Positions 10,956 through 21,679 of a stretch of DNA of 64,000 nucleotides are shown one piece after another (positions within the stretch are counted from its first letter, which is position 1; every line of letters starts with the position of its first letter). The DNA is from Rhynchopus euleeides (Eukaryota > Euglenozoa > Diplonemea > Diplonemida > Diplonemidae). Both the position numbers and the translations under genes were made by a program. The DNA lies in contig OY723292.1 in NCBI GenBank assembly GCA_963210315.1, positions 124,001-188,000 on the forward strand, read 5' to 3'. The notes beneath the pieces are model-generated. The model saw only the letters and a program-made list of their open reading frames with translations. It had not been told where the DNA came from and ran no database searches.

Positions 10956-11573
10956 CTACAGCTCGTCGTCCTTCCTCGGGGGCTCGAACGGCTCGATCGT
11001 GGCAGACTTGATGTACGACATCTTCGGGAACTCCTTCCTCGTGTAGCGGTCGCCCTCATTCCTCAGCCTCTCCTCATCCACGGCGTCCGGGGCATACCCG
11101 TCGAAGATCTCCTTCACGACTTCATACCCCTCGATGACATGCCCCAAAGGGGGGAATGTGTCCAGGTCGAGGTAGGTGTTGCGGGACAGGTTGATGAACA
11201 CCTGAGAGGTGCGCGCCCCGTCAGGCCCCTTCGCGAATGTGAAGTACCTCTCCCTGTTAGCAACGTTGCGCATGTGGGGGTCGTCGCCGATGCGCTTCTT
11301 CACCCACTTCTGCGCAGCGACGGGGTGCGGCGAGATGCCCCATTGCACCGAGTGACCCTTCTGCACCTTATGAACAGGCGACCCCTTCCAGATGCTCGAC
11401 TCAACGATGTCCCACAGGCGGCGTGCACCGATCGGAGCCCATGCCGTGTGGATCTGGACGAGGAACTCCCCCTCACGCTCCTCGTCGATCTGCACGGCGA
11501 TGCGCAGGTTGAAGATCTCTGGCAGCGCTGCAGCAGATGCTGCCAGTGCGAACAGCACAGCCACGCGAAGCAT
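10956..11573 (-). CDS. ER-lumenal cyclophilin-type peptidyl-prolyl isomerase-like protein
   Basis: 205 residues. Residues 1-16 (MLRVAVLFALAASAAA) are a clear signal peptide and the C-terminus is KDDEL, a KDEL-type ER retrieval signal. The body has cyclophilin landmarks: TAWAPIGARRLWDIV (substrate-side helix), VHKVQKGHSVQWG (equivalent of FHRIIPGFMCQGG), RTSQVFINLSRNTYLD (equivalent of GSQFFI...WLD) and PPLGHVIEGYEVVKEI. The catalytic Arg position of classical cyclophilins reads Lys here and the Trp position Tyr, so isomerase activity is uncertain; it may be a chaperone-like member. Length fits the family. The start is supported by CGCCCAG two nt before the ATG, and the stop is TAG. The only alternative I see is a diverged, catalytically poor ER cyclophilin. 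Confidence 0.85.
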   Translation of the reverse strand: MLRVAVLFALAASAAALPEIFNLRIAVQIDEEREGEFLVQIHTAWAPIGARRLWDIVESSIWKGSPVHKVQKGHSVQWGISPHPVAAQKWVKKRIGDDPHMRNVANRERYFTFAKGPDGARTSQVFINLSRNTYLDLDTFPPLGHVIEGYEVVKEIFDGYAPDAVDEERLRNEGDRYTRKEFPKMSYIKSATIEPFEPPRKDDEL

Positions 11574-12699
11574 TGCTGGGCGTGTGTCGGGTGGGAGGGG
11601 AGGGGGGGATGCTGCAAGAGGGCGTGGCGTGTGTGCTGTGGGACGCGGTGATGTGTTTGCCCGCTGTGGGTGTGTTGTGGTGGCCGTCGCGTGTCAGACT
11701 AGATATAAAAACTATGAGGCACCAGGTCAGCACGAGGCAGAGACGGGGGTGTGTGGGGTGGGGCGGCGGGGCTGCGGCATGTGATTGGCAGGGGCATGAA
11801 ACTGTGTGGCGGCAAGCACCACACACATCCCCTCGAGCGAGTGCAGTTCTGCCGGACCAGCACCTTGTTGGTAGAATACAGACACCTGTTTGGTGTGACA
11901 CAGTTCGAGTGCTTCTTGGGTCGATACTGAGACACACAAATTTGCAACCTTTCTGATGAGTCTTTCATGCAGAAATCTACACAGTTGGCTGCATCGCACA
12001 ATGCAAAGGGGAGGGCTCGAGTCGATAGAAGGGGAGGCGCGACGGGGGCATCAAGTCGACACCATTGCCTGCAAGTGCTACGGGATGCACCATGCTGCAG
12101 CTTGGAGCAGCAGCACAACAGCAGACAGAGATGGTCTTCACTATTCGGGCAATTGGTGCGGCCGAGATCGGCAATTGTTTGTGCACTGATTCGTGACCTG
12201 TGTACGGGGTACATGGGTGTGAACACATGCACTGCCAACAATCTTCTTTGCTCGACACCAGGAGATGGAAATACACCAAAGAATGCACCTGACGAGTAGC
12301 GAAGACCTCCGAGAGGTGAGTTTCGAATCGATCCGTCGCTGAGCCTGCCTCTGGGGAAACAACAACTCGAACCGAAGGGCGATGGGGGTGGGAGACTCCA
12401 CTCTGTGCCGAGACGACCCCAATGTGTGAGGCAGGCCTCCGTTGTGCTCCTGAGGCACACAACCAAGACGGTGCGCATTTCTTGAAAACCCGAGAATTTG
12501 ACAAGACTCCCGCAAATGCGAGAACGAACCGTCTTCCCTGTATACTTCAGAGCAGAGGGCCCGCTTTGAGATCAGGCAGCACAACAAACACACGCGAACC
12601 TTCCAAGCAGACCGGTGTGCAGAACACAAGCCGCACCTGCATTTGATGCGATCACCACGGTTCACACACTGAAGCAATAATGGCAGCTGGCTTCAGAGC
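11574..12699. other. Intergenic DNA, no gene seen
   Basis: Unique-looking sequence with no repeat I could match inside the window and no frame with protein character. It contains the 5' flank of the cyclophilin-like gene and the 3' flank of the WD40 gene. Confidence 0.45.
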
Positions 12700-15000
12700 T
12701 CACAGCCCAGAGATGTCCCACACAAGCAGCTGGCCGTCGTGGCCTGCGGTGGCCACACGTGTGCCGTTGGGGGAGAAGCTGAGGCGGTGCACACCACCCG
12801 TGTGGCCCAGAAGCGCTGCCACCTGGGCCCCGGTGCTGGTGCCCCACACCGCCACTGGGCCCACCCCGGCAGCGGCAACGAGGCCCCCGTCAGGCGAGTG
12901 CTGCACGTCGAACACGAATCCGGACGCGTGTTGCAGGCGCAGGCGCTCGCTGGCGGCGCTCTCAGTGCTGCTGCCCGCCCACAGCCCCACACGCACCGTC
13001 CCGTCGTCCATCCCGCGCGCAAGCTCGTCCCCGCCCGGGGAGAAGGACAGCGCCGTGACACGTGCCCCAACAGACACCACCGCCGCATCCTGCTGCCCGT
13101 TGTCCACAGCGAAGACGTGCACCGCCTCGACCGTCTCTGCGTGCACCAGCGCCATCACGGCGGCAACGCGCGCCACTGACCCACCCCCACCAGCCGCAGG
13201 AGGCACAAACGCCACCTCGCTCGCGTGCCTGTGCAGCACCAGCTCCGGCCGCACCCCGGTCACGGCGTCGTGCACGCGCGTCACCTGCCCCGCCCCAGCG
13301 ACCACGACCAGCCGTCCATCCGGCGAGAACCGCACGCGCCACACAGGTCCCGCCCCCGCGCCCCCCTGCTCCAGCTCCAGCAGCACCGCCCCGGTGGTGG
13401 CGTCACACAGCACAGCACGCCCACCAACTCCGCCCGCAGCAATACGTCCTCCGTCCGGCGAGAAGGCCACGTCGTGCGCGGCAAAACCGCCGCATCCGAG
13501 CGACCGCACTGGCGCCCCCGTGGCAGCGCTGAACACACGAACAACACCGTCCGACCCTCCTGCCGCGATCTGTGTCCCGTCTGGTGAATAGCTCACGCTC
13601 AGCACGCGCCCAGAGTGTTGGATCAGCAGCACGCAGTGCCGAGACGCTCCGGCACGGCACACACCAGCTACGGTATCTGCTTCACCACAGCTCACCGGCA
13701 CGGGCGTCACGGGTGTGGGTGTCGGAGGCAACGGCGTTCCGGGTGCGGGTGTTGCGGGTGCAGGCGTTTGAGGTGCTGCTGTTGCAGGTGAAGGGGTAGC
13801 AGGTGCAGGTGTTGCGGGTGCAGGCGTGGCAGGCGCATGTGTTGGGGGCGCAGGTGATGGAGGTGCAGGCGTTTCAGGTGCAGGTGTTGCAGGTGCAAGT
13901 GTGGCAGGCGCCGGTGTTGAGGGTGCAGGTGTCGCAGGTGCAGGCGACGGAGGTGCAGGTGTTGAGGGCGCAGGCGTTTCAGGTGCCGGTGTTGCAGGTG
14001 AAGGTGTTGTAGGTGCAGGGGTGGCTGGAGTTGCCACGTGGTCCCACAGCTGGACGCCGGCATTGCGGAACAACCACTCAGCAGTGATGATGGTGTCACT
14101 CTTGGTGAAGTACGACACTGCATCCGTCGCTTCGGTCGGCATGGTGTAGGACTGTACCAGGCTCCCGCTCTCCACCATGTAAACCTGCATGCTACCTATG
14201 CCAACCACCACCAGTTTGCTCCCGTCGTGGTTGAAGGACATGCCGTAAGTATCCATCACGCTCGGAATCGTCTGGTGCAGACAGTAGTCACTCAGCCTGT
14301 AGATGTTAATGTCGTCGGTACCCACCCTGCCCACACTGGCGAAGTACAGTCCATCTGGTGACACCTGTGTGACGTAAACATCGCTTGTGTGATCTGTCAG
14401 CGTCTTGAGAACTTTCCCAGTCGTTGCATCCCACACAACTACATTGTCGTCACTCGACCCACTGATGAGTCTTCCCCCGTCAAGGGTATATATCAACCCG
14501 TGAACCCGCTCGTCCCAGGCATGACCCCCAGTGAGGGTCAGCAGCAAGGCACCTGTCGCAGCATTCCAGATGTAGATGTTCCCGTTCTTGTTCTTCCTGT
14601 GCCCAGAAGCAACACGTGTCCCGTCTGGTGAGTAGGCAACAGAATCGCAAACCCCCTTCGTGATGTCGGACCACAGTTCCGTCCCGCTGCTCAAGCTGAC
14701 GACACCCACCCCACCATCCTCCAATGCCACCGCCACTTTGTCGCCATCAGGGGAGAATGCAGCTTGAAGTGCCGAAGGGTAGGAGGGCACTGTGACAGCA
14801 GCACCTGTTGCCACATTGTACACATGCAAGCCGGTCCACCACGCTGCAACTGCAGCCAACGTGTCGTCAGGTGAAACTGCGATATCCAACGGATATCCGG
14901 GACCCGTTGCAAGCTCTGCGCTGCACTGCGGCCCTGCACCACTCGGGCATGGTGGGAGTGCACCGAAGCACAGCGACAGCAGCGCCGCTACGGCTGCCAT
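12700..15000 (-). CDS. Secreted or membrane-lumenal double WD40 protein with Thr/Pro linker
   Basis: The start at 15000 gives about 766 residues and puts a signal peptide ([20 protein letters not shown]) at the very N-terminus. An in-frame ATG 17 codons upstream would bury it, and CACCGCAG lies 2 nt before the chosen ATG. Residues about 30-330 form one set of WD40-like blades ([24 protein letters not shown]), and residues about 440-766 a second ([23 protein letters not shown] at the end). Between them lies a low-complexity linker of about 100 residues built on T-P-A-P, encoded by an imperfect 12-15-nt repeat at about 13700-14030. The signal peptide and a linker of the mucin/stalk type suggest an extracellular or lumenal scaffold; no enzyme domain is visible. 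Whether it is anchored is unclear, since no C-terminal hydrophobic segment is seen. Confidence 0.85.
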   Translation of the reverse strand: MAAVAALLSLCFGALPPCPSGAGPQCSAELATGPGYPLDIAVSPDDTLAAVAAWWTGLHVYNVATGAAVTVPSYPSALQAAFSPDGDKVAVALEDGGVGVVSLSSGTELWSDITKGVCDSVAYSPDGTRVASGHRKNKNGNIYIWNAATGALLLTLTGGHAWDERVHGLIYTLDGGRLISGSSDDNVVVWDATTGKVLKTLTDHTSDVYVTQVSPDGLYFASVGRVGTDDINIYRLSDYCLHQTIPSVMDTYGMSFNHDGSKLVVVGIGSMQVYMVESGSLVQSYTMPTEATDAVSYFTKSDTIITAEWLFRNAGVQLWDHVATPATPAPTTPSPATPAPETPAPSTPAPPSPAPATPAPSTPAPATLAPATPAPETPAPPSPAPPTHAPATPAPATPAPATPSPATAAPQTPAPATPAPGTPLPPTPTPVTPVPVSCGEADTVAGVCRAGASRHCVLLIQHSGRVLSVSYSPDGTQIAAGGSDGVVRVFSAATGAPVRSLGCGGFAAHDVAFSPDGGRIAAGGVGGRAVLCDATTGAVLLELEQGGAGAGPVWRVRFSPDGRLVVVAGAGQVTRVHDAVTGVRPELVLHRHASEVAFVPPAAGGGGSVARVAAVMALVHAETVEAVHVFAVDNGQQDAAVVSVGARVTALSFSPGGDELARGMDDGTVRVGLWAGSSTESAASERLRLQHASGFVFDVQHSPDGGLVAAAGVGPVAVWGTSTGAQVAALLGHTGGVHRLSFSPNGTRVATAGHDGQLLVWDISGL

Positions 15001-16150
15001 GGCTGCGGTGTGTCCGTGTGTCTTTTTCCTCGGAAGGGCTTCTTGGCTCAAGCTCTAATCCTGTGGAGTGTGGTGGTGCAGCAGTGATCAGACCCTGCAA
15101 ACCGTGCATATTGGCAAGTCAAAGGCGTGGGGGCGTGTGTTGCAGCACACTTTGCCCTGCGAGAACGTGTCTCGCAGTGTGTGGTCACAGGAGGCGCGTT
15201 GCACAGCCAAGAGAGAAGAAGAGGTGGGTGGTTGGGGTGCTGCTGTCCTGCTGAAGGCACCAGCCTCGAAGGTATGAAGGCAAGGCCGCTTGCAAAGGAT
15301 CCGCGGCCTCCACACACACGGGGCAATCCACTTGGGTGGACTCAGCCGGGCAGATTGGACAGATCGTGTGGTTCCACTGATCAACGTCGGTCGGCCTGTC
15401 TGATAAGACTCAGCCACCCTGCGGGTCAATTGATTCCAAAAGAGTGCCCGACCAAAAATTCCTCCCGCCATGCTCCCGTACCACAGAGGTTGTTGTGTTT
15501 TGCCTCTGCGGATGCATACGTTTTGCGATGACGGGGTCTGGAACCTGGTGTAGACCGAGCTACAACCAGGAACCAACGGCCCAACTCGGCGCAGTGGTCA
15601 ATTTTTGTGAAAAGGCCTTGACCCGAGGCATCCCTCTCACACTAAATTTGCTCTATTTCATCCTGAACCGACCGACCAGGCAGCGCGAGGAGGCTACAGC
15701 CGAGCCCCTTCGTGGACAGCCGCAGCACCCTTCCTTTACTAACGTCAGGTTTCACCACGAGCACGAAGCATCACTGTTATGCGTCAGGCATGGCAATCGC
15801 AGAGGGCTGAGGGATCATCCTCCTCCCTCCCCCTCTTCTCTCTCATCCTGGGATACCCCGGCCAGGATCCCTGTATGCCCCTGATTCAGCCAGATTTTCA
15901 CCTCAAAAATAGAGTATAGTAGCGCGGTGTCTGACACCCGCTCAGACACCCACTAGCGGGTGCCGAGACACCCACTACTTTTACAAACTCCAAAGTGGGA
16001 GTCTCGCCGGCTGAAGTCCACCGTGAATGTGTAGCGTGCAGTGTGTAGGTGGCGATATATCCTGCTGAGCAAGATCCACCCCGGAGTCGGGAGGGAGAAG
16101 CAAAGCCAACTGCGGCCAGCGGGGGCGGGGGGGTGCGGGGGGGGGGGGGG
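15001..16150. other. Repeat-bearing intergenic DNA, no gene seen
   Basis: It contains a dispersed repeat of about 330 bp (15355-15690, see 51114-51440) and an imperfect hairpin cluster at 15918-15980 (gacacccgctcagacaccca and inverted copies). Its right side is a G-rich run that borders the TIR element starting at 16151. Confidence 0.5.
15355..15690 (+). repeat. Dispersed repeat, copy 1 (pair with 51114-51440)
   Basis: It shares long blocks with 51114-51440, for example ggtcggcctgtctgataaga, catgctcccgtaccacagag and acgttttgcgatgacggggt, with indels between. No open frame is conserved between the two copies, so it looks like a non-coding element of unknown type. Confidence 0.7.
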
Positions 16151-17686
16151 TAGGGGTGGTCTTAAGCCCTTTAAAAACGTTAACCTGGCCAAAAAATCAA
16201 ACTTTTGCGTACAAGGACCAAAAAGTGACCCAAACCTGAAAATTCGACCCCCAGACGTCCGGAAATGCATCTGCGCCCGGTTTCGGGCGGTTTAGAGCCT
16301 CCAGAAGCACCTAGTTTGCAATTCCAAAAAATGTACCACAAAGTTGTACCACACCACCCTTAGTCGGGAGGTCTCAATGGCTGATTCAAGCCCTTCCGTC
16401 ACTATGTGGACCTCCGCACTCTCGCACAGACGCCAGAGTGCGTACGAGGAACAACCACTCACTTTCAGCGGCAAGAGACACAGAAGGCCGTGATCTCATG
16501 CCTATTTTCTTTGGCCGAAGATGGTACAACTATACGGCCACAGGTTGGTGCAGGTGGTGCCACATAGACATAATCGCCAGAGGGCGGGCTGCCGCCTGGC
16601 CACCCCAGAGCGAAGGCCTCAACGTGTATTAGTGGGAAACAAAACGGGAGGGTGGGGAGGAGGGCATTGTGGTGGCTTCCCACTCGATGCACACAACTGA
16701 ACATAAAAGACGCTGCTGCGGGGTGAGGGTGCCGTGCAGCTGTCAGACTATGCGGTACGTTGAACAACGGAGTATACCCAGGTGCGCAGGCGGGACTGCC
16801 GCAACCACTGGATATGCCAACCGTGGGATCTGTGTGAACACAACACACGGATCGAACTGTGCCTGGAAATCACAGTTACCGAGTGTGCTTTGGATGTGGG
16901 CTATGGCAGAAGTGTGGGGACTCTGCCCGTTCGTGCGTAGCTGCCTGGACAGCCGAGTTGCACCCCCTCGTCCTTGTTGTACGGCTTGAACTTTGACATT
17001 GTAGTCTTCAGCCTTTCATACATCCTTATGGGGCCATCTTCGGTGCACTGCTGATGTCTGATACCAGTCCATGCCCCCTTCTTCATGGTCATCGGATGGC
17101 TCACTGCCACTATCACTGTCACTGGCCCAAGAACATGTGCACACAGATTCTGACACAAGTGATTTCGCAAGTGGCAGTGCTCCTCTGTTGCTCGATATGC
17201 CTGCAGTTGATGCACTATGCCAGTCCGATCAGCGATTCTCCCGCATCGAGTGGAGATGCAACCGATGCGCCTGAAGGTCTGAAGGGGCTGGAAGCATGCC
17301 CCTCCTCTAGTACCTATGACCCCCTGTTTCTGGTGCTACTTTTCTACTGTCTCGCATGTCACACCGCAAACAAGGTGTTGTCATGTTGCACTTTTGACCC
17401 CACGTATCGTCGGGCAGCACGGTTGGCAACACCGCTGACTGGATCACTGCGAGACATGATGGTTTGCGATTCTGCCTTCTGCCCAGGGGGGGGCTGAGGT
17501 ACAGCTTTGTGGTACATTTTTCCGGAACACGACTAAACTGCTCAGAAGTGCTCAAAAGTGCCCAAAACCGGGCGGACTTGTGTTTCTGGGGTCCCAGGGG
17601 TCATATTTTCAGGTTTGATGACGTTTTTGGCCCCCAGACGCCGATGGTGAAAAATTGGCCAGGTTAACAGCTTAAGACCACCCCTA
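16151..17686. mobile_element. 1.5-kb element with about 190-bp imperfect terminal inverted repeats
   Basis: The left end taggggtggtcttaag and the right end cttaagaccacccctа-type sequence are exact inverted repeats. The match continues with mismatches for about 190 bp (taacctggcc / ggccaggtta; gtaccacaaagttgtaccac / gtacagctttgtggtac). Both flanks are G-runs in the same orientation (16116-16150 and 17687-17702), as if it had inserted into, and duplicated, a poly-G target. The interior (16350-17490) has no transposase I can recognise; the longest frames are Cys/Leu-rich and unconvincing. It is probably non-autonomous. Confidence 0.7.
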
Positions 17687-18121
17687 GGGGGGGGGGGGGG
17701 GGTTTGGGTGGGCGGGCGGGCCTACTGCCCAGCACTGCATCCAGGTTCCGATGTATTTGGTTGTGTTGTAGCATGCCTCCTGCACTGCACCTGCTCCGGC
17801 TGTGCTGCTCCAATAGGTAACACGGATCTCAGCTGTTTCTGCATCAAACAGCCACGGCGATTCAAAACGGGGGGGACCCAATACCAACCGAAATCAAGGG
17901 TCCGGGTTGCACAAACAAAACACATGACGTATGCCGGCTCCTTTTTTTAATTTCCATAGAAGAAACACCACGCCTGGAAACTCCCATGGGATTGTCCCAA
18001 AAAGCGTAGGTCGCAGCGAGACGCATTGCACCGGCACAGAGCAAAAGAGGTCCCAATATTGGACACCCCCTTCACCCCGCGCCATCAAAGAGAGTGATCT
18101 GCTGTTTGTGGCAAAATATGT

Positions 18122-18620
18122 GGGGTAATCAGGCTGGGGGAAAAAACAACAAATCACAACGAATCACACCCGATCACAACAAATCACAACGCCAAATGTT
18201 GTGATTTGTTGTGATTTGTTGCGATTTGTTGCGATTTGTTGTGGCCAGTTGTGATTTGTTGCGACCAGTTGTGACGACTTGTGACCCTTTTGTGATGAGT
18301 TGTGATGAGGTGTGATCTGTTGTGATCTGTTGTGATCGCGATCCAAAATTTCAAAAATTTAAAATTTTGGATCGCGATCACAACAGATCACAACAGATCA
18401 CACCTCATCACAACTCATCACAAAAGGGTCACAAGTCGTCACAACTGGTCACAACAAATCACACCACGTCACACCTAGTCACAACAAATCACAACTGGCC
18501 GCAACAAATCGCAAAAAATCACAACAAATCACAACATTTGCCTTGTGATTTGTTGTGATCTGTTGTGATCGGGTGTGATTTGTTGTGATTTGTTGTTTTT
18601 TTCCCCAGCCTGATTACCCC
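18122..18620. repeat. 0.5-kb nested foldback built on CACAACAAAT units
   Basis: The outer ends ggggtaatcaggctgggg and ccccagcctgattacccc are inverted. Inside lie two nested palindromes made almost only of a 10-nt motif (cacaacaaat and variants) and its complement. The main centre is at about 18345-18370 (gatccaaaatttcaaaaatt...). The same motif appears at 53863-53925, 58367-58390 and 62552-62590, the last at the junction of the 3.65-kb tandem duplication. No coding content; it behaves like a foldback transposon or satellite seed. Confidence 0.8.
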
Positions 18621-18634
18621 AATATGGCAAATAA

Positions 18635-18705
18635 AAATGCCACTCCACACAGCCGCTCTTTGCTCGGACTTTGTTTGTGATGCGTTGACGCTTCCACACA
18701 TAGAA
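18635..18705 (-). repeat. Solo end-repeat of YR-retrotransposon family (B type)
   Basis: It is related to 637-715 and 48797-48862 through tttgtgatgcgttgacgctt. It lies between the foldback element and the YR element starting at 18826 and has no coding sequence attached. Confidence 0.5.
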
Positions 18706-18947
18706 AAAAAAGGGGGGGGGGTTCCGGGTTCCTTCCGTTTTGTATGTGCAACCGGATCCGTTTTTTTGACACTGGCAAGGTGTCCCTTGTTGCGGGTAAA
18801 AAATGCGCCAGCGTGACCCCTTACTGGGGGGGGGGGGGGCAAATACAAGGGTATACTCTTCTTCACCGTGCCAGCTTACGTAATTCAGGGTTTTCAAAAA
18901 ATTGTTTTTCAGCTGAAAAGTTGTCTAGTATGCAAATACAAGAGTAT

Positions 18948-19056
18948 GGGGGTCTTCGCTGGCCGTTATCCTCCGTCAATATCCGTCAGTTTTCAGCTAA
19001 TTCAACAGGAAACTCACTAAAATGCACTGACGGTCACCCCGTAGCGAAGACCCCCT
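18948..19056. mobile_element. 109-bp MITE inserted into a palindrome, with TA duplication
   Basis: Its ends gggggtcttcgct and agcgaagaccccc are inverted. It sits in the centre of the palindrome tagtatgcaaatacaagagta / tactcttgtatttgcatacta, an empty form of which is present at 22968-23003. A second copy of the MITE is at 38044-38157 with about 90% identity by eye. A TA flank on each side fits Tc1/mariner-type mobilisation. Confidence 0.75.
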
Positions 19057-19257
19057 ATATACTCTTGTATTTGCATACTAGAAATGTGGCCTCCGGGTGG
19101 GCCCTCATGGGGCAGCGGCGCTGAATAGACAATACGAGCGTCCTCTTGGCCTTTCCCACCCCGAGGCGACTCCCACCCGACCGTGACGACTCCAGACAGG
19201 AGGCCCACTGGCCTGGGGGAGGTCATTGGAAGTACAAATTATGATGAAAACTGTGTT

Positions 19258-20780
19258 TTAGTGCAAATCTGAAAGGGAAACAATAGAAGAGCCGAAGGGT
19301 ATTCGTCGATCGCGAGAACACCCCACACGCCTGTCATGAAGTGCGACCGCCACAAATTCCTTTAAAAATATGTGCAATTCGTGCATACGGGGTCCGAACG
19401 TGTTGTATACCACCATATCTGGGGTTAATACCGCCCACATTTCCGATGACGCATCTGTCCAGATCTCGATGTCTTCGAGAACCGGAGGAGGGTAAATCCA
19501 CTCATTCAGGTGAACCATGTTACTCACTTCTTTCAGGGAGTTCACAGCAGGCTGACTCACCATGAATGGTTTATCCCAACCCCCTTCCTCAGAAGTCACA
19601 AATGCCGCCACCTCCCTGAACAGGTTCAACACCTGTGGTGCAAAACACAAGGGAGTCCATGACGCAAAAAGGAACCAGATGAAACCCCCACAGATCCGTG
19701 CCACCTCCCTTGCTGTTACTTCATTCCGTAACCTCGGAGAGCACAAACGGGCCCATGCCTCGGACTCCAGAAACTTTTTGGTCCAGGCGGGGTCAGGACG
19801 GAAGCGTGTATTGATTAAATCAAACAACAAGCCAATTGCCACAAACTGTTGACTTGCTGTTCCATAATCAGCCTGCTTCTTCAGTTCCACCCCCACCTGT
19901 CTGCACCGGCCCACCAGCAGTTCATGTCTCGAGGAGACCTGCTCGCGCGACATGCCCAAGCAAATGAAGTTGTCCACCCACACTTCCCCGTGTTCCTCCG
20001 GGAGCAAGGTGCGAGCAGTGTGCTGCGCAATGCTGGGGGCCCAACTCCATCCCATGGGCATTACTTTCATAACGAAAGTTTCATATTCATTTCTTTCATT
20101 TGCAAGTTTTACTCCAAAAAAAGCAGAGATTTCGGGAGCCAACGGGAACTGGTAAAAGAAACTACGGGCATCCTCCTGGATGCACCACTTTGCAGTGAGC
20201 ACCCTCAAGGTAAAGTCCCGTAGGCGAGGGAGAAACATGGGAATCGGTCTGGCCATTATAGCATTCAACTTGCGACCATTCGTGACCAGACGAGCATCAC
20301 GCCCTGAAGCCTTCGGCACCGTGAACACTCCCAGCACCAGATGTACCGGTCCCGGGGGGGATGCCAATACTTCCTGGCTGAGAAGTACTTTTTTGTGCCG
20401 GAGCATGTGCTTGGAAGTCGCACGCTTCCACTTCGGGTGCTCCCAATCCACTCCTTCCACAAACTGAGAACAAAAAGTCTCCAGGCACGTGAGCATTTTT
20501 ATTAAGAACGGGAGAACAGGGGGATGGGGCAACTGTAAAAGAGCGTCATAGCAAATACGGGAGAGAGAAATATCCGCCAGGGGCAGGTTCAAAACTCTTT
20601 TCTGCGGGACTGTAATCCGCATGGAGGGGTCCCTGGAATAGGGTTCCACTCCCCCAAGGATGGATATACCCTCCCCGTAAAGAGGAGCAATGTCCGGACC
20701 CCCATCCTCCACAACCTCAGGAGCATATGCTACCCCTATCTGGGCACCCCCGCGTTTCCTTGCACGGTGCTCAGGGCCAG
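19258..20780 (-). CDS. YR retrotransposon 1: reverse transcriptase and part of RNase H
   Basis: Recognisable RT blocks: FTVPKASGRDARLVTNGRKL, IQEDARSFFYQFPL, MPMGWSWAPSIAQ, and the palm motif reading WVDNFI (the second YR element in this window has WIDNFI at the same place). A following WTDASSEMWAVL block is the start of RNase H. The frame stays open further upstream to 21657, entirely across the recombinase gene, but that part lacks RT character. Cellular role: copying element RNA. It is part of a broken element. Confidence 0.75.
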
Positions 20781-21641
20781 CATCTCCGAGAGCTCCCTCG
20801 ACCTCCTGGCTGCAGGTAGCTCCCCCAAAGGGAGGTAATGTAAGAGGCTCTCCACCGACGAGTGGCGTGAGAGCTTTACAATATCCTCCAACTCCACCCC
20901 CTGTCTCAACAGGGCAGTGAGCGCGCCCCTCCTGATCGAGTGGGCGGAAAAACGAGGATGCACAGCCTTCACGGCCTGAGTGATAGCCTGGTGGGTAAAT
21001 GGAAAGATTTTCTGGTTGGGGGAGGCACTGTGTCTCAACAAATCGAGGAGCACCACCGAATTCGGCTCGAGGTGCAGTATCGTTGTCGTCCCCTTTCTGA
21101 AAGGGTCCGACTTCGTCCCCGACCAGTCCACCACAATCCCCCCCTGAACCACCTGCACCCTTTCCCACACCAGACTCCTCACATCGTCCCCCCTTGCCGC
21201 CCCCGCCCACATTATCTCCAAAGCGAGGCGCATCAAGGGGGAGGGGGACAGGGCAATCGCCTGCAGTAGCTCCTCGATGGAAATCGGAGGAGCCTGCTTG
21301 ACAGGTCGTCTTGCCCCCCCACGAAGCAGAGAACGTTCCACATCCTTCAACACCGGAGGAGTGGGGGAGGAGAGGAGACCGCATCGGGAGAGTGTCGCCT
21401 TCAACGCTTGCAGGTACTGCAGCGCCGAAGCATTCGACAGCCCCTCCGTCCGCTTTGTCGCCAGAAACAAAACGATGAGCTGAGGAATGGAGCACGGGCC
21501 CTCCATTTCCTCCCATCCCTGACGAAACAGAAAAAACTGGCGGGACACTGACGAGTACCCCTTCCATGTCGACTCGGCCAGGGCCCCCCGCAGCATGGAC
21601 TGCGCCTCCTGCTCCACTTCCTTGCGGAACTGGCGAGTCAT
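20736..21641 (-). CDS. YR retrotransposon 1: tyrosine recombinase
   Basis: About 301 residues from the ATG at 21641. An N-terminal SAM-like helical domain (STWKGYSSVSRQFFLFR, and FLATKRTEGLSNASALQYLQ) is followed by the catalytic domain: AGAARGDDVRSLVW (Arg I), HSIRRGALTALLRQG (His-x-x-Arg) and LSRHSSVESLLHYL (His and the Tyr nucleophile). It integrates element DNA by site-specific recombination. It is about 35-40% identical by eye to the recombinase of the second YR element, with the same motif spacing. Confidence 0.8.
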   Translation of the reverse strand: MTRQFRKEVEQEAQSMLRGALAESTWKGYSSVSRQFFLFRQGWEEMEGPCSIPQLIVLFLATKRTEGLSNASALQYLQALKATLSRCGLLSSPTPPVLKDVERSLLRGGARRPVKQAPPISIEELLQAIALSPSPLMRLALEIMWAGAARGDDVRSLVWERVQVVQGGIVVDWSGTKSDPFRKGTTTILHLEPNSVVLLDLLRHSASPNQKIFPFTHQAITQAVKAVHPRFSAHSIRRGALTALLRQGVELEDIVKLSRHSSVESLLHYLPLGELPAARRSRELSEMLALSTVQGNAGVPR

Positions 21642-21679
21642 GGCAGGGGGCTTCCACCTTGGCCGTCCCACCCCCACAC

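Noticed and set aside
16900-17497. Candidate transposase inside the 16151 TIR element
   Set aside because: The frame is Cys/Leu-rich with no DDE-like pattern.
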